Of a stretch of DNA of 64,000 nt, positions 12,011 through 21,011 are shown in pieces. Both the position numbers and the translations under genes were made by a program. The notes below the pieces were generated by a model. It was given only the letters and a program-made list of their open reading frames with translations. It made no database searches and was not told the origin of the DNA. Position 1 is the stretch's first letter. Every line of letters starts with the position of its first letter. Location: contig CM059570.1 of NCBI GenBank assembly GCA_030386875.1, positions 30,619,422-30,683,421 on the forward strand. The letters are read 5' to 3'. The stretch comes from Morinoia aosen (lineage: Eukaryota > Arthropoda > Malacostraca > Amphipoda > Talitridae).

Positions 12011-12204
12011 CTTGTCAGTAAACATTTTTACCTTGTATTTTTGTGAACAAGATTTCCTAATGAATTTTCACACGCAAATATTACTTCTACAGCAACTCAA
12101 GTATCAACATTCATATTCGAAACCACATTCACAAAATTATTCTTCGAGGTGAAAATCAAACTGAAAGCTTAAAATCTATCAGTAACTGGAATCAAGACGG
12201 CCAA

Positions 12205-12445
12205 AAAACTAATGGCAGTACAGCCCAAGTGGGGAACACAGCCCAAGTGGGCAGTACAGCCCAAGTGGACAATTGCGGCAAGACGGCCAAAAAACAAGCC
12301 CAAGTGTACCCAAGCCCAAGTGGGACCCAAGTGTACCCAAGCCCAAGTGGGACCCAAGTGTACCCAAGCCCAAGTGGGCAGTACAGCCCAAATGGGCAAT
12401 TGCGGCAAGACGGCCAAAAAACAAATGGAAGTACAGCCCAAGTAG
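12205..12445. repeat. CCCAAGTGGG-type minisatellite, 27-bp core
   Basis: Three exact 27-bp units with CCCAAGTGTACCCAAG and CCCAAGTGGGA lie at about 12298-12375. They are flanked on both sides by a longer shared block carrying GCAAGACGGCCAAAAAAC and AGTACAGCCCAAGTGGG, so the array sits inside a larger duplicated segment. Confidence 0.88.
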
Positions 12446-12522
12446 ACGACCTTGCAGATCAAATCCTTCTCTAATGTTTGGCATCTAAAATTTTGAAACC
12501 TGAACAGGGTTTCGTAAGACCG

Positions 12523-12780
12523 CCACTGCAAGGGGTTGAGCACCTTTACAAGGGGTTGAGCGCCTTTACAAGGGGTTGAGCACCTTTACAAGGGGTTGAG
12601 CGCCTTTACAAGGGGTTGAGCGCCTTTACAAGGGAATGAGAGCCTTTACAAGGGGTTGAGCGCCACTGCAAGGGGTTGAGCGTCGCTGCAAGGGGTTGAG
12701 CGTCACTGCAAGGGGTTGAGCGTCCCTGCAAGGGGTTGAGCGTCACTGCAAGGGATTGAGCGCCACTACAAGAGGTTGAA
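12523..12780. repeat. 20-bp minisatellite, ~13 copies
   Basis: The unit is AAGGGGTTGAGCGCCTTTAC. The left half carries CTTTAC and the right half CACTGC/CGCTGC, so there are two sub-families. Confidence 0.93.
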
Positions 12781-12879
12781 TGGCACAGTAAGTGGTTCAA
12801 AGGCTTCCGGTTTGTTAGCATTGCGATGTTTGGGAACACGTCTCCCGGAAGCGTTAGTGAAGTCCAAACTGAGGTTGGC

Positions 12880-13050
12880 TGGAGTGGGAGGTTGGGGATA
12901 TGGGGTTGGGGAAACGAAATTTAGGATTTGGAGTTGCAGATGGGGGAGTTGGAGATGTGAAATTTGTGAAACGAAATCAAGGATTTGGAGTTGGAGAGGT
13001 GGGAGTTGGTGATGTTAAATTGCGAATATGGAGTTGGGCGTGTGAAATAT
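12880..13050. repeat. degenerate GGAGTTGG-rich repeat
   Basis: The phrases GGGAGTTGGGGATATG, AACGAAAT(TTA/CAA)GGATTTGG and GGAGTTG recur two to four times. It lies immediately before the mariner remnant and may have replaced its 5' end. Confidence 0.7.
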
Positions 13051-13086
13051 GAGAAGTTGAGTAGTGAATGTTTTTAGTTTTCGTAA

Positions 13087-13576
13087 ATGTTGGCATCCAT
13101 GTTTTTTCCCTCTAAACATCTCATGAGACATGTTCTACTGTACGAGTGTCATGAAGGTGCGACAGTAAAATCTATGCAGAACACTTACGGAGGTGATGTA
13201 GTGAATGGAAGAAGTTGCAGGAGATGGTTTCCTCGTTTTCGAAGGGCTGATTTCACTTCAGGAGATGAGCAAAAGAAAGAACACTCGATTTCGATCAGAT
13301 GAATGCTCTTGAGTCTGGTTATCCTGCTGTTACCATTAGGAAAATTGTAAGACAGGTAGAAGCGGCCCATACAACCTACTTCTGATTTCCATTTGTTCCG
13401 ACGACTACAGAACCAATTTAGTGGAATTAATTTAACTACAAGAGATGAGATTGAAAAAAGCGTTGAATTTGTGTGCTGATTTCAAACTAGCAGAATTTTA
13501 CAAGCATGACATTTATAAGCTTGTTGAAAGGTGGAATGATGTCATTGGGAGCGGTGGAGAATGTGTTAATGAATAA
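13087..13576 (+). pseudogene. mariner transposase, internally deleted and frameshifted
   Basis: This is a relic of a mariner DDD transposase. Four frame segments join in order. At 13087-13302 is the N-terminal helix-turn-helix region, with HVLLYE, YGGDVV and the marker CRRWFPRFRRADF. At 13290-13385 comes NALESGYPAVTIRKIV, the second DNA-binding helix region. At 13375-13479 is SDFHLFRRLQN, which carries the third catalytic Asp (codon 13384-13386). At 13475-13576 is LAEFYKHDIYKLVERWND, the typical C-terminus, ending at TAA 13574-13576. The whole catalytic core between the DNA-binding domain and the third Asp, including the first two Asp residues, is missing, and at least three frame breaks are present. 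It cannot encode an active enzyme. Family membership rests on several ordered motifs and on the terminal inverted repeat downstream. Confidence 0.9.
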
Positions 13577-13629
13577 ATATTTTCAAAGTCATTCTCTTAT
13601 TCATTTTAACCCAAGATCTTCAAATCGAA

Positions 13630-13653
13630 CATTACTTTTGCACCAACCTGATA
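13630..13653. mobile_element. 3' terminal inverted repeat of the mariner remnant plus TA target
   Basis: The reverse complement reads TCAGGTTGGTGCAAAAGTAA at the outer end. This is the well-known mariner (irritans-group) terminal type. It is followed by TA (13652-13653), the expected mariner target dinucleotide. No matching 5' terminus was found upstream, where GGAGTTGG-rich repeats occupy the sequence. Confidence 0.88.
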
Positions 13654-14054
13654 GTTTCTGGATAATTTTTTTTTATCGTGCCAGGTTTGCGTTGAAATGC
13701 TTATTTATTGATTTTTTTTCAGTCCAATAAGAAGAGCGGTTATCGTGAGAGAAGTTATCGGGAAGCACGCATTATTATCGGCCATTTTGGGATCACAAAA
13801 CACAATTACATCGTTGGAAAGTTCTAGGAACCGAGTTCTAAGAATGAGAACGCAGTTTGAAATAAAGAATCTTCGCAAGGAGCACCTCAGAAATTCCTAG
13901 GTCAAAAACGTCGGTTCTAAATATTACCTTACTTAGGAAACTGGAGCTTCGACAAAATGAATTTCAAATCTAGTCAGAACAGACACGGTAAAAGTTATAT
14001 TCCGTACTCTTACGAAACACACATACAGTATGAAGACATATTCTTTCAGTGGTT
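13654..14054. other. unique sequence, no gene recognised
   Basis: AT-rich with a long T-run at 13670. No repeat or gene was recognised. Confidence 0.4.
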
Positions 14055-14425
14055 TCCTAATAGTAAATGCTACAATGTACGTATGTTACCTTAAATGTAG
14101 ATGCTACAATGCATGTTGCCTAAAACAGCTTCAAATTTGTAGATGCTACAGTACATATTGCTTAATACAGCTTCAAATTTGTGGATGCTACAATGCATGT
14201 TGCCTAAAACAGCTTCAAATTTGTGGATGCTACGATACATGTTGCCTAAAACAGCTTTGAAACTGAAAATGCAACAATACTTGCTCCATGTATCTCTTCA
14301 TGGTTATTGTATGTAGATGCTATAATACATGTTGCGTAAAGCAGCTTCACAATTGTAGGTGCTATAATACATGTACATGCTACCTTTAACGGCCTCATGA
14401 TTATTGTAGATGCTACAATACATGT
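14055..14425. repeat. degenerate ~40-45-bp minisatellite, ~8 copies
   Basis: The phrase GTAGATGCTACAATACATGT and then TTGCCTAAAACAGCTTCAAA recur with indels. The centre is most regular (14090-14260) and the right side is diverged. Confidence 0.88.
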
Positions 14426-15594
14426 TGCCCAAAGACGTTACCAGTGGTCTATTTCAAAGCTTGCTTTGATCACATCACAAAGAGAGACTGAGCCTTGCGT
14501 AGCTAGGGAATACGAATATAGAGCTTTTGTATCTTGTTCACCATGTTGCATTTTGATTTCTTGCTTTCCTGGGCCCTGCAATAAGAGGACACAGACGTTT
14601 GAAGTGTGGCGGTGCGTAGGAGGATTACTTTCGCCAGAAGTTAGGCCTTGAAGAATATTTGAGAGCTTGGTGTCTTATTTTTAAGCGTGTAGTAGCTCAG
14701 ATGTCCGAGTGAAACTCATGTGTTATTTGACAACGACCAAACAAGCTTTAGCTTTACACGTGGGAGGGGAATTAGCGCTTCAGGAGGAAAACGTGTGGGC
14801 CCAGATGAGGGTTAGGGAGGCTTTCTTTTTTTTAAACGGATTAGTTTATTTTTGGTTTGTTACTAATCTCATTCGGTTCACTGCTGTCCTGTTTATTGGC
14901 ACTTATTAATTTTTTCTTCAACTTTTATCTTGGCTCATATACTTCCTATCTAATTTGCTACATTTATGCCCGGAGTATCTTGAGTGGGGAACACATCTTG
15001 TGTATAGATTTTCGGTCCCATAAACTCCATACGAGCGGTACCTCAATCCTTCTTCTTTTTGAGACCCCTTTGTTTTGGTTAGGAATTCTTAAAATAACTT
15101 TTAATCCAATCTAATCGACATAGAACGAAGTATAGCTCAGTAAATTGACTGGGGTGTATATTCTGAAGAAGTTTTCTTCTTAAAAGCTCGAAATTTAACC
15201 GGCGGATTAGGACCCTTTCTTAAAAGAGTTTCATAACAATTTTATTAAATATCAATATGTATGTCACTACTGTCCTGATAAAAGAACTGGTTAGTTGAAA
15301 CTTTCTTTCAGTGTGCTTTATCCCAGATATATTTTTTGCCCCTGAAATGATAGCCTGAAAGTTAGTTTTATTTTTAAATGAATGTTCAAGATCCGGGTGA
15401 AATGTTCGATTATCTAGAAGAGAGTTTCAAAAAGTACTCTTCAAAATTGGTCGTAATTCGGTGGTCACAAGAGGTTTTCTAGCCCACCACAAAGTTCCCT
15501 AATCAATTGAACTCAGAGAAAGTTTTAACGACATTACGTCGACTTAGTTTCTTCTAATTGAGGACAGACTTGCGCTGAGCCAGCGAAACTGAGC
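14426..15594. other. unique sequence sharing diverged segments with 52.25-52.75 kb
   Basis: GGGAATTAGCGCTTC followed by a GGAAAA run, TTCACTG, and TTTGAAGTGTG..GCCAGA blocks occur here (about 14590-14900) and again near 52390-52720, in a different order. This suggests an old dispersed repeat. No coding family was recognised in the 60-85 codon frames. Confidence 0.4.
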
Positions 15595-15730
15595 GGGTAA
15601 ATCGGAGGTGTTAGTAGAGCTCACAGGGGCTTCTTGTAGCAGAATCTCCTGGTTGGATTACTGGTGGTGAGCGGGTTACTTAGAGGTGTTGGTAGTGCTC
15701 ACAGGGACTTTTTGCAGCAGAACCTTCTAG
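15595..15730. repeat. two-copy direct repeat, ~70 bp
   Basis: The pair shares GAGCGGGT, GGAGGTGTT/AGAGGTGTT, GCTCACAGGG and GCAGAA(T/C)CT in the same order. Divergence is moderate. Confidence 0.75.
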
Positions 15731-15955
15731 TGTGATTTGCGAATTTATTTCGAATGTGTCGATGTACTTGCATGGTCCTAGTTTGCTCGGCTCTTAATTT
15801 TTACATTTCCGAAAATTTGAATTGTTATTTGTTTGTTTCCTTGCTCATACATTGTGCAAATTTGCTCTGATCCTTATTGGTCATAATGTTTTATTTGTTT
15901 ATTCCTGAAATGTTACGTCGTTATTTGTTGATTTAATTGCTTTGAATTTATCCGG

Positions 15956-15968
15956 GTATAAAACTCAT
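15956..15968. repeat. left 13-bp target-site duplication of the LINE
   Basis: GTATAAAACTCAT is identical to 18361-18373, on the far side of the retrotransposon. Confidence 0.92.
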
Positions 15969-18360
15969 AATAAATGAAGGAAGGGAGGGTGAAGAAAGAG
16001 TATGGAGTATGGAGGGTGAAGGAAAGTGAGGTGGGTGGAGTAGAAAGGGAATGGAAGTTGTTTAAAGATGCGGTGGAAAAATGTGCAAGGGAAGTGTGTG
16101 GGGTAAGGAAGGTTGGAGGGGGGATTAGAAAGGGGAGTGAATGGTGGAACGGAGAAGTAGGAGCGGCTGTGAAAAGAAAGCGGGGGGCGTTCGAAAGGTG
16201 GTTGCAACGAGGCAACCAGCAAAATTTTGAAGAGTATAAGGAGAGGAAGAAAGAGGTACAAAGAATGGTAAGGAGAGCGAAGAGGGCGGCGGATGAGGAA
16301 TGGGGGAGGAAGTTGGGAGGGGATTTCATGGAGAGAAGGAAGGTTTTCTGGAAGGAAGTGAAGAGAATTAGGAAGGGTCAGGTGGAGAATGAGGCAAGAG
16401 TGAAGGATACAAATGGTAGGCTGCTAGTGGAGAGTTGTGATGTGAGAAAGAGATGGGCGGAGTATTTTGAGGAACTGCTGAACGTGAGGGATGATAGGAT
16501 TGCGAGAGTAGTAGCTGTTGGAAGTGATGTTAGAATGCCTGTGTTTGGTGAAGTGAATAGAAGTCAAATAAGAAGTGCAGAGGTGAGATGTGCGTTGGAT
16601 GAAATGAAAAATGGGAAAGCTCCAGGTTTGGATGGCTGCACGGTTGAATGTCTAAAGAAAGGAGGAAATGTGGTTATAGAATGGTTGGTGCGTTTATTAA
16701 ATGTGTGTTTCGAGGCTAGTAAAGTGCCGGGTGATTGGAGTAGCGCGTGCGTAGTTCCGTTGTACAAGGGGAAAGGTGACAGGTATGAGTGCAGTAATTC
16801 TAGGGGTATAAGTCTACTAAGTGTCGTTGGGAAGCTGTATGGAAGAGTGTTAATTGGAAGAGTGAGAGTGTTGACGGATCGTGTGCTTGCTGAAGAACAG
16901 TGTGGTTTTAGGTGTGGTAGAGGTTGTGTGGATCAAATGTTTGCTGTGAGGCAGGTGAATGAGAAATACTTAGCAAAGGGAAAGGATGTATATTGGGCAT
17001 TTATGGATCTAGAGAAGGCGTATGACAGAGTGGATCGCGAGGCTTTATGGCAAGTTGTAAGTTTGTATGGAGTGGGTGGGAGACTGTTGAATGCGATCAA
17101 GAGTTTCTACATTGATAGCAGAGCATGTGTGAGAGTAGGGAATGAGGTGAGTGAATGGTTCCCAGTTGTGACAGGTGTGAGACAGGGATGTGTGATGTCG
17201 CCGTGGTTGTTTAATTTGTTTATGGATGGTGTGGTGAGAGAAGTGAATGCCAGAGTGTTGGGAAAAGGTGCGCAGTTGGTGGGACGAAATGGTATGTATT
17301 GGGAAGTGTGTCAGCTGTTGTTTGCAGATGATACAGCGCTTGTGGCTGATTCAGAGGAAAAACTGAGGAGACTGGTTACAGAGTTTGGTAGAGTGTGCGA
17401 AAGGCGGAAATTGAGGGTAAATATGAATAAAAGTAAGGTGATGAGATGTTCAAGAGGTGGAGTGTTTGGAACTTTGGATGTGAGGTTGAATGGGGAAGTT
17501 TTAGAGGAGGTAGAGCATTTTAGGTACCTCGGGTCGGATGTGACTGTTAAGGATAGTATGGAAGTAGAAGTGAAGCATCGAGTGAGTGAAGGTTGTAAGA
17601 CATTGGGTGCAATGAGGAAAGTTTTTGAATGCAGGAGTTTGAGTATGAATGCTAAGAGGGGACTGTATGAAAGTTTGATTGTGCCAGTTTTGTTGTATGG
17701 AGCAGAGTCCTGGGGGTTGAGAGCAGCTGAGAGGAGGAAGTTGGATGTGTTTGAGATGAAGTGTTTGAGGAGCATGTATGGAGTAACTAGAAGAGATAGG
17801 ATCAGGAATGAGTTGGTTAGGGAGCAGACGGGTGTTATCAAAAAGTTGAGCAGGCGAGTGGATGAAAGAGTGCTTGGATGGTTTGGGCATGTAGAAAGAA
17901 TGAATGTTGAGCGGCTGGTGAAAAAGATATATATGTCGGAATTGAGTGGTCTTCGAGCGCGAGGTAGACCACGGATGAGTTGGATGGATGGGGTGCGACG
18001 TGCTTTGTATGAGAGGGGTCTGACTGTGGACGTGGCGAGAGGGATGGCTGCGGACAGAAGTGAGTGGGGGCAGTGTATAAGGAGGTAATTTTATTTTTGA
18101 CGCGTTACTGGAAGCTGCCCGCGTGTGATGGGGTTGACCTGTCATGCGCGGGGGAGGGGCTGCACTCAATGAAGCGGTCGGGGTAAACCAGCTGTTGCTG
18201 TCGGGCCTGACTGTGGAAGGTGGTTGTGCTGGGCTGCTGCTGATCCTGGCAGTTCAGGTGCGGCCAGTGCTGCCTCTCTCGCCTCCTAGTGACTAAGTGT
18301 GGTGATTGTGGCCTGCTGTCGGCTACCCTCCCATGGGGAGGATAAGCCCGGTATATGTAT
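15969..18360 (+). mobile_element. 5'-truncated RTE-like non-LTR retrotransposon insertion
   Basis: The element is bounded by perfect 13-bp direct repeats, the expected result of target-primed reverse transcription. It holds one open reverse-transcriptase ORF, then a 272-bp GC-rich 3' UTR (18089-18360) that ends in TATATGTATGTAT-like short repeats instead of poly(A), as is common for RTE-type elements. The apurinic endonuclease domain expected upstream of the reverse transcriptase is absent, so the copy is truncated at its 5' end. Perfect target duplications and an unbroken ORF point to a young insertion. Confidence 0.92.
15974..18088 (+). CDS. reverse transcriptase of an RTE-like LINE (endonuclease missing)
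   Basis: This 704-residue frame encodes an RNA-directed DNA polymerase that would copy the element's RNA at a nicked chromosomal target. An N-terminal basic linker carries WWN at residues 57-59. The conserved APGLDG lies at 216-221. Palm motif A is FMDLEKAYDRV with Asp345, motif B is GVRQGCVMSP from 401, and the catalytic FADD box has Asp452-Asp453. KSKVMRCS and FRYLGSDV follow. The C-terminal segment has YGAESWGLR, VTRRDRIRN (604-612), GWFGHVERM (635-643) and RARGRPRMSWMDGV, a combination typical of RTE and related LINE tails. No stop or frameshift occurs. The start ATG lies only 5 bp inside the insertion boundary, so it is probably an internal Met of a longer ORF, not the native start. Without the endonuclease domain the copy should not be autonomous. 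The clade assignment is from memory of motifs and needs a phylogeny. Confidence 0.93.
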   Translation: MKEGRVKKEYGVWRVKESEVGGVEREWKLFKDAVEKCAREVCGVRKVGGGIRKGSEWWNGEVGAAVKRKRGAFERWLQRGNQQNFEEYKERKKEVQRMVRRAKRAADEEWGRKLGGDFMERRKVFWKEVKRIRKGQVENEARVKDTNGRLLVESCDVRKRWAEYFEELLNVRDDRIARVVAVGSDVRMPVFGEVNRSQIRSAEVRCALDEMKNGKAPGLDGCTVECLKKGGNVVIEWLVRLLNVCFEASKVPGDWSSACVVPLYKGKGDRYECSNSRGISLLSVVGKLYGRVLIGRVRVLTDRVLAEEQCGFRCGRGCVDQMFAVRQVNEKYLAKGKDVYWAFMDLEKAYDRVDREALWQVVSLYGVGGRLLNAIKSFYIDSRACVRVGNEVSEWFPVVTGVRQGCVMSPWLFNLFMDGVVREVNARVLGKGAQLVGRNGMYWEVCQLLFADDTALVADSEEKLRRLVTEFGRVCERRKLRVNMNKSKVMRCSRGGVFGTLDVRLNGEVLEEVEHFRYLGSDVTVKDSMEVEVKHRVSEGCKTLGAMRKVFECRSLSMNAKRGLYESLIVPVLLYGAESWGLRAAERRKLDVFEMKCLRSMYGVTRRDRIRNELVREQTGVIKKLSRRVDERVLGWFGHVERMNVERLVKKIYMSELSGLRARGRPRMSWMDGVRRALYERGLTVDVARGMAADRSEWGQCIRR

Positions 18361-18373
18361 GTATAAAACTCAT
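18361..18373. repeat. right 13-bp target-site duplication of the LINE
   Basis: This is a perfect copy of 15956-15968 directly after the GTATATGTAT tail. Confidence 0.92.
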
Positions 18374-18989
18374 CGGACTCATTTTTCATCCATGACCTAT
18401 GTGTAAATATAAGAGTTCAATTTAACTCTATTTACATGAGTAAATTATAATTTGATCTATTGATATATTCATTCCAGACTTTAAGTACATTTGGTTATTA
18501 GTTTTAAGCAATTGTCTATAAAAACGAATTCCTTGATGATAGAGTTACTTACTCCTTACTCGTTCGTAAATTGTTCCGTTTCAAGTAATTAGTGAGCTTG
18601 AATTACGGGGTTTGCTTGTATTTTTGAAGCACTTAATCAAGACAAATTACACGGCTTACCTGCATTTTTTAGTATTATCCTGAAATTATCGGTAATCGTA
18701 ATTAAACTACTGTTTAAAAATTAATTAAATAATTAATTCATTCATTAATTGTTCTCTAAAAATTATGGAGAACTTGACGGTATGTGCTAATATCTAAATA
18801 AATTATTTTAACTGACAGAAATGCTAGTTAGTTGCGCCCGAAATTCAAATAATGATCAATGCTCAAGCTGAGCAATTTTAATTTATATTTTTATTCGTTT
18901 ATCGCACACAGCTATATATGGAGGCGAGACGTGGATCGCGAAAAGTGTATTTAAAGAAATGCAGGGACGATCATCGGAAGCAGAGTTAA
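18374..18989. other. AT-rich unique sequence
   Basis: Many TTAATTAA-type words occur (18715-18760). No gene or repeat array was recognised. Confidence 0.4.
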
Positions 18990-19545
18990 AGAAGGACATG
19001 GATGATCAGAAGGGAAGGAAAATAAAAGTATGGATGATAAGAAGTAATGGTAAAGAACGACATGGATGATCAGAAGGGATGGAAAATAAAAGCATAGATG
19101 ATCAGAAGGGAAGGAAAATAAAAGCATAGATGATCAGAAGGGAAGGAAAATAAAAGTATGGATGATAATAAGTAATGGTAAAGAACGACATGGATGATCA
19201 GAAGGGAAGGAAAATAAAAGCATAGATGATCAGAAGGGAAGGAAAATAAAAGCATAGATGATCAGAAGGGAAGGAAAATAAAAGTATGGATGATAATAAG
19301 TAATGGTAAAGAACGACATGGATGATCAGAAGGGAAGGAAAATAAAAGCATAGGTGATCAGAAGGGAAGGAAAATAAAAGCATAGATGATCAGAAGGGAA
19401 GGAAAATAAAAGTATGGATGATAATAAGTAATGGTAAAGAACGACATGGATGATCAGAAGGGAAGAAAAATAAAAGCAAAGATGATCAGAAGGGAAGGAA
19501 AATAAAGGCATGGATGATAAGGGAAGGAAAATACTGGCATGGATG
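18990..19545. repeat. 32-bp minisatellite organised as a 128-bp tetramer
   Basis: Two unit types, AGATGATCAGAAGGGAAGGA plus AAATAAAAGCAT, and GGATGATAATAAGTAATGGT plus AAAGAACGACAT, alternate so that the pattern repeats every 128 bp (4 units). This is seen three times from 19070. Confidence 0.95.
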
Positions 19546-20056
19546 ATCTGCAGTGCAGGAGAGGAGGTATAGAAGAACATGGATGTACCCTTGCATGACC
19601 GACAACAGAGTTCATTCCTATATGGCATGCAACACTGGGCGGAATAAGCGACAGATAATCTCACATTTCCTCTCATTAATTAAGTTCATTTCATTCGAGA
19701 AATTATGAAGAAATTATTAAGAAATTATTAAGAAATTATTATGAAATTATTAAGAAATCATTTCATTAAGTTCATTTCATTCGAGAAATTATAAATACTT
19801 CACCCGACACTTCACGAGCAAGAATTCAATATCCACCTGAACAAATGGAGAAGAGATACATTTGATCTGTAAGATTCTGTCATTTTAATCTTACTCTCCA
19901 ACGTAATGTCCATTGTACTCACTCAAATTAACTCACCATTAAAACGTCGCGCTGAATTACGAATTAGCGCATGCGCCGCTTTTGAAATGAAAAGAGTTAT
20001 CTTGCTTCACGCGGATGCACTTCAAAAGCTGCCGTCATCGCATCCCAGAGTGACCG
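19546..20056. other. unique sequence with a short AAATTATTAAG run
   Basis: At 19697-19795 GAAATTATTAA is repeated several times, with TTCATTTCATTCGAGAAATTAT present twice. The rest is unique and turns GC-richer from 19950. No gene was recognised. Confidence 0.4.
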
Positions 20057-20150
20057 TAGAGGAAACAAGGTAGGGTCATTCCTGTGGGAGAAAATGCACC
20101 TCCTCTTGTTCGGCTAGCCAATAGAACGGCTTTATTTAAAACAAACTTTA

Positions 20151-20158
20151 TGACGTCA
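20151..20158. promoter_or_regulatory. CRE-type TGACGTCA motif
   Basis: A full palindromic CREB/ATF consensus lies close to CCAAT boxes at about 20118 and 20180. Function is inferred from the motif only. Confidence 0.45.
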
Positions 20159-20252
20159 CCATAACGCCATGTCGTTAGGCCAATAGTGGAGCCAGATTTG
20201 GGGTAGCAGTGATGCCAGATGCAATATGAGCGCTGCTATTGGTTCGTTGCCG

Positions 20253-20260
20253 TGACGTCA
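20253..20260. promoter_or_regulatory. CRE-type TGACGTCA motif (mirror copy)
   Basis: The second full consensus in the same inverted-repeat element, near a reverse CCAAT box at 20236-20242. Confidence 0.45.
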
Positions 20261-20417
20261 GCAAAACCACGCCGTCAACAAAAAAAAGACTGGTTGGAAC
20301 CTGCCTTGTTTCCTATACCGTGCCCTGAGTCCAGGAAACAAACAATTCAAATCGTAACGAAGTCGGCAAGGCTTTGATGAATCGTCGCTTTAGCGCTGCG
20401 TCCACGTGTCTAGTCAG

Positions 20418-20442
20418 TCAAATGTACTTAAAGTACATTTGA
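20418..20442. repeat. 25-bp perfect palindrome
   Basis: TCAAATGTACTT and AAGTACATTTGA are exact complements around a single A. It lies 10 bp left of the CCCAGTC element. Confidence 0.9.
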
Positions 20443-20452
20443 CATGACACAA

Positions 20453-20631
20453 CCCAGTCTAACTTCTTCGCCGCCTGCGTGCATGTTTTTCGCCGCCTAA
20501 GCGATTTAACCTTTTAAATCGCTAACTTTTCGCCGCCTGCATGCATGTTTTTTCCGCCTAAGTGATTAAATCGCTTAAATCGCTTAGGCGGCGAAAAACA
20601 TGCATGCAGGCCGTTAAAAAGTTAGACTGGG
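20453..20631. mobile_element. palindromic CCCAGTC element, copy 1 (179 bp)
   Basis: The left arm starts CCCAGTCTAACTT and runs through CGCCGCCTGCGTGCATG, TTTTTCGCCGCCTAAGCGAT. The right arm is its reverse complement, ending GTTAGACTGGG. An extra internal copy of the left-arm sequence (CGCCGCCTGCATGCATG at about 20531) makes three arms in all. There is no coding capacity, so it is a non-autonomous MITE-like element. The flanking dinucleotide is AA on both sides. Confidence 0.85.
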
Positions 20632-21011
20632 AAGTACTTATGCAATCCACAGGTACAAGAATATTTTAATAGCTGGTCCTATTAGGATGGATTTATTTAT
20701 TGGTCATCCACATTGGAAAGATTTATTTGCCAAAATATCGAATTCGCCATTCTTGACGGGACGTGTATGAATAACATTGTATTCTGTATCCATGATACCG
20801 TTTTACAGTTTAATCCCTACATTTTTTAGGATTTAACTCTTCAAGATGCAGGTTAGTGAGCTTCATAGAATGGTATTGATTCTTTGATACTTCGGAATAG
20901 GGGATGCATTTTTTTGTGGACATCTTTCGTCTTCTACACAAAAAGCGAATAAATGACATACGGGAGAATTCATTTTGATTCCTTTATCAACTTCTCGGAC
21001 CCAACATAAAA
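20632..21011. other. unique AT-rich sequence
   Basis: No gene or repeat was recognised between two MITE-like elements. Confidence 0.4.

Larger units (their letters stand above)
20057..20317. mobile_element. inverted-repeat element carrying CRE and CCAAT motifs
   Basis: TAGAGGAAACAAGGTAGG at the left end matches the reverse complement of the right end (TATAGGAAACAAGGCAGG) with two mismatches, and both ends start with TA. Inside, TGACGTCAC (20151) followed by CCAATAG (about 20180) is mirrored by the reverse complement of CTATTGG (20236) and TGACGTCA (20253). The whole segment is therefore an imperfect palindrome of about 261 bp. A further CCAATAG lies at about 20118. It could be a MITE or a symmetric bidirectional promoter-like sequence. 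Confidence 0.65.

Noticed and set aside
12840-13086. 5' terminal inverted repeat of the mariner relic
   Set aside because: ACTGAGGTTGGCTGGAG at about 12866 only loosely resembles the expected terminus, and it lies in a GTTGG-rich degenerate repeat, so the match is not significant.
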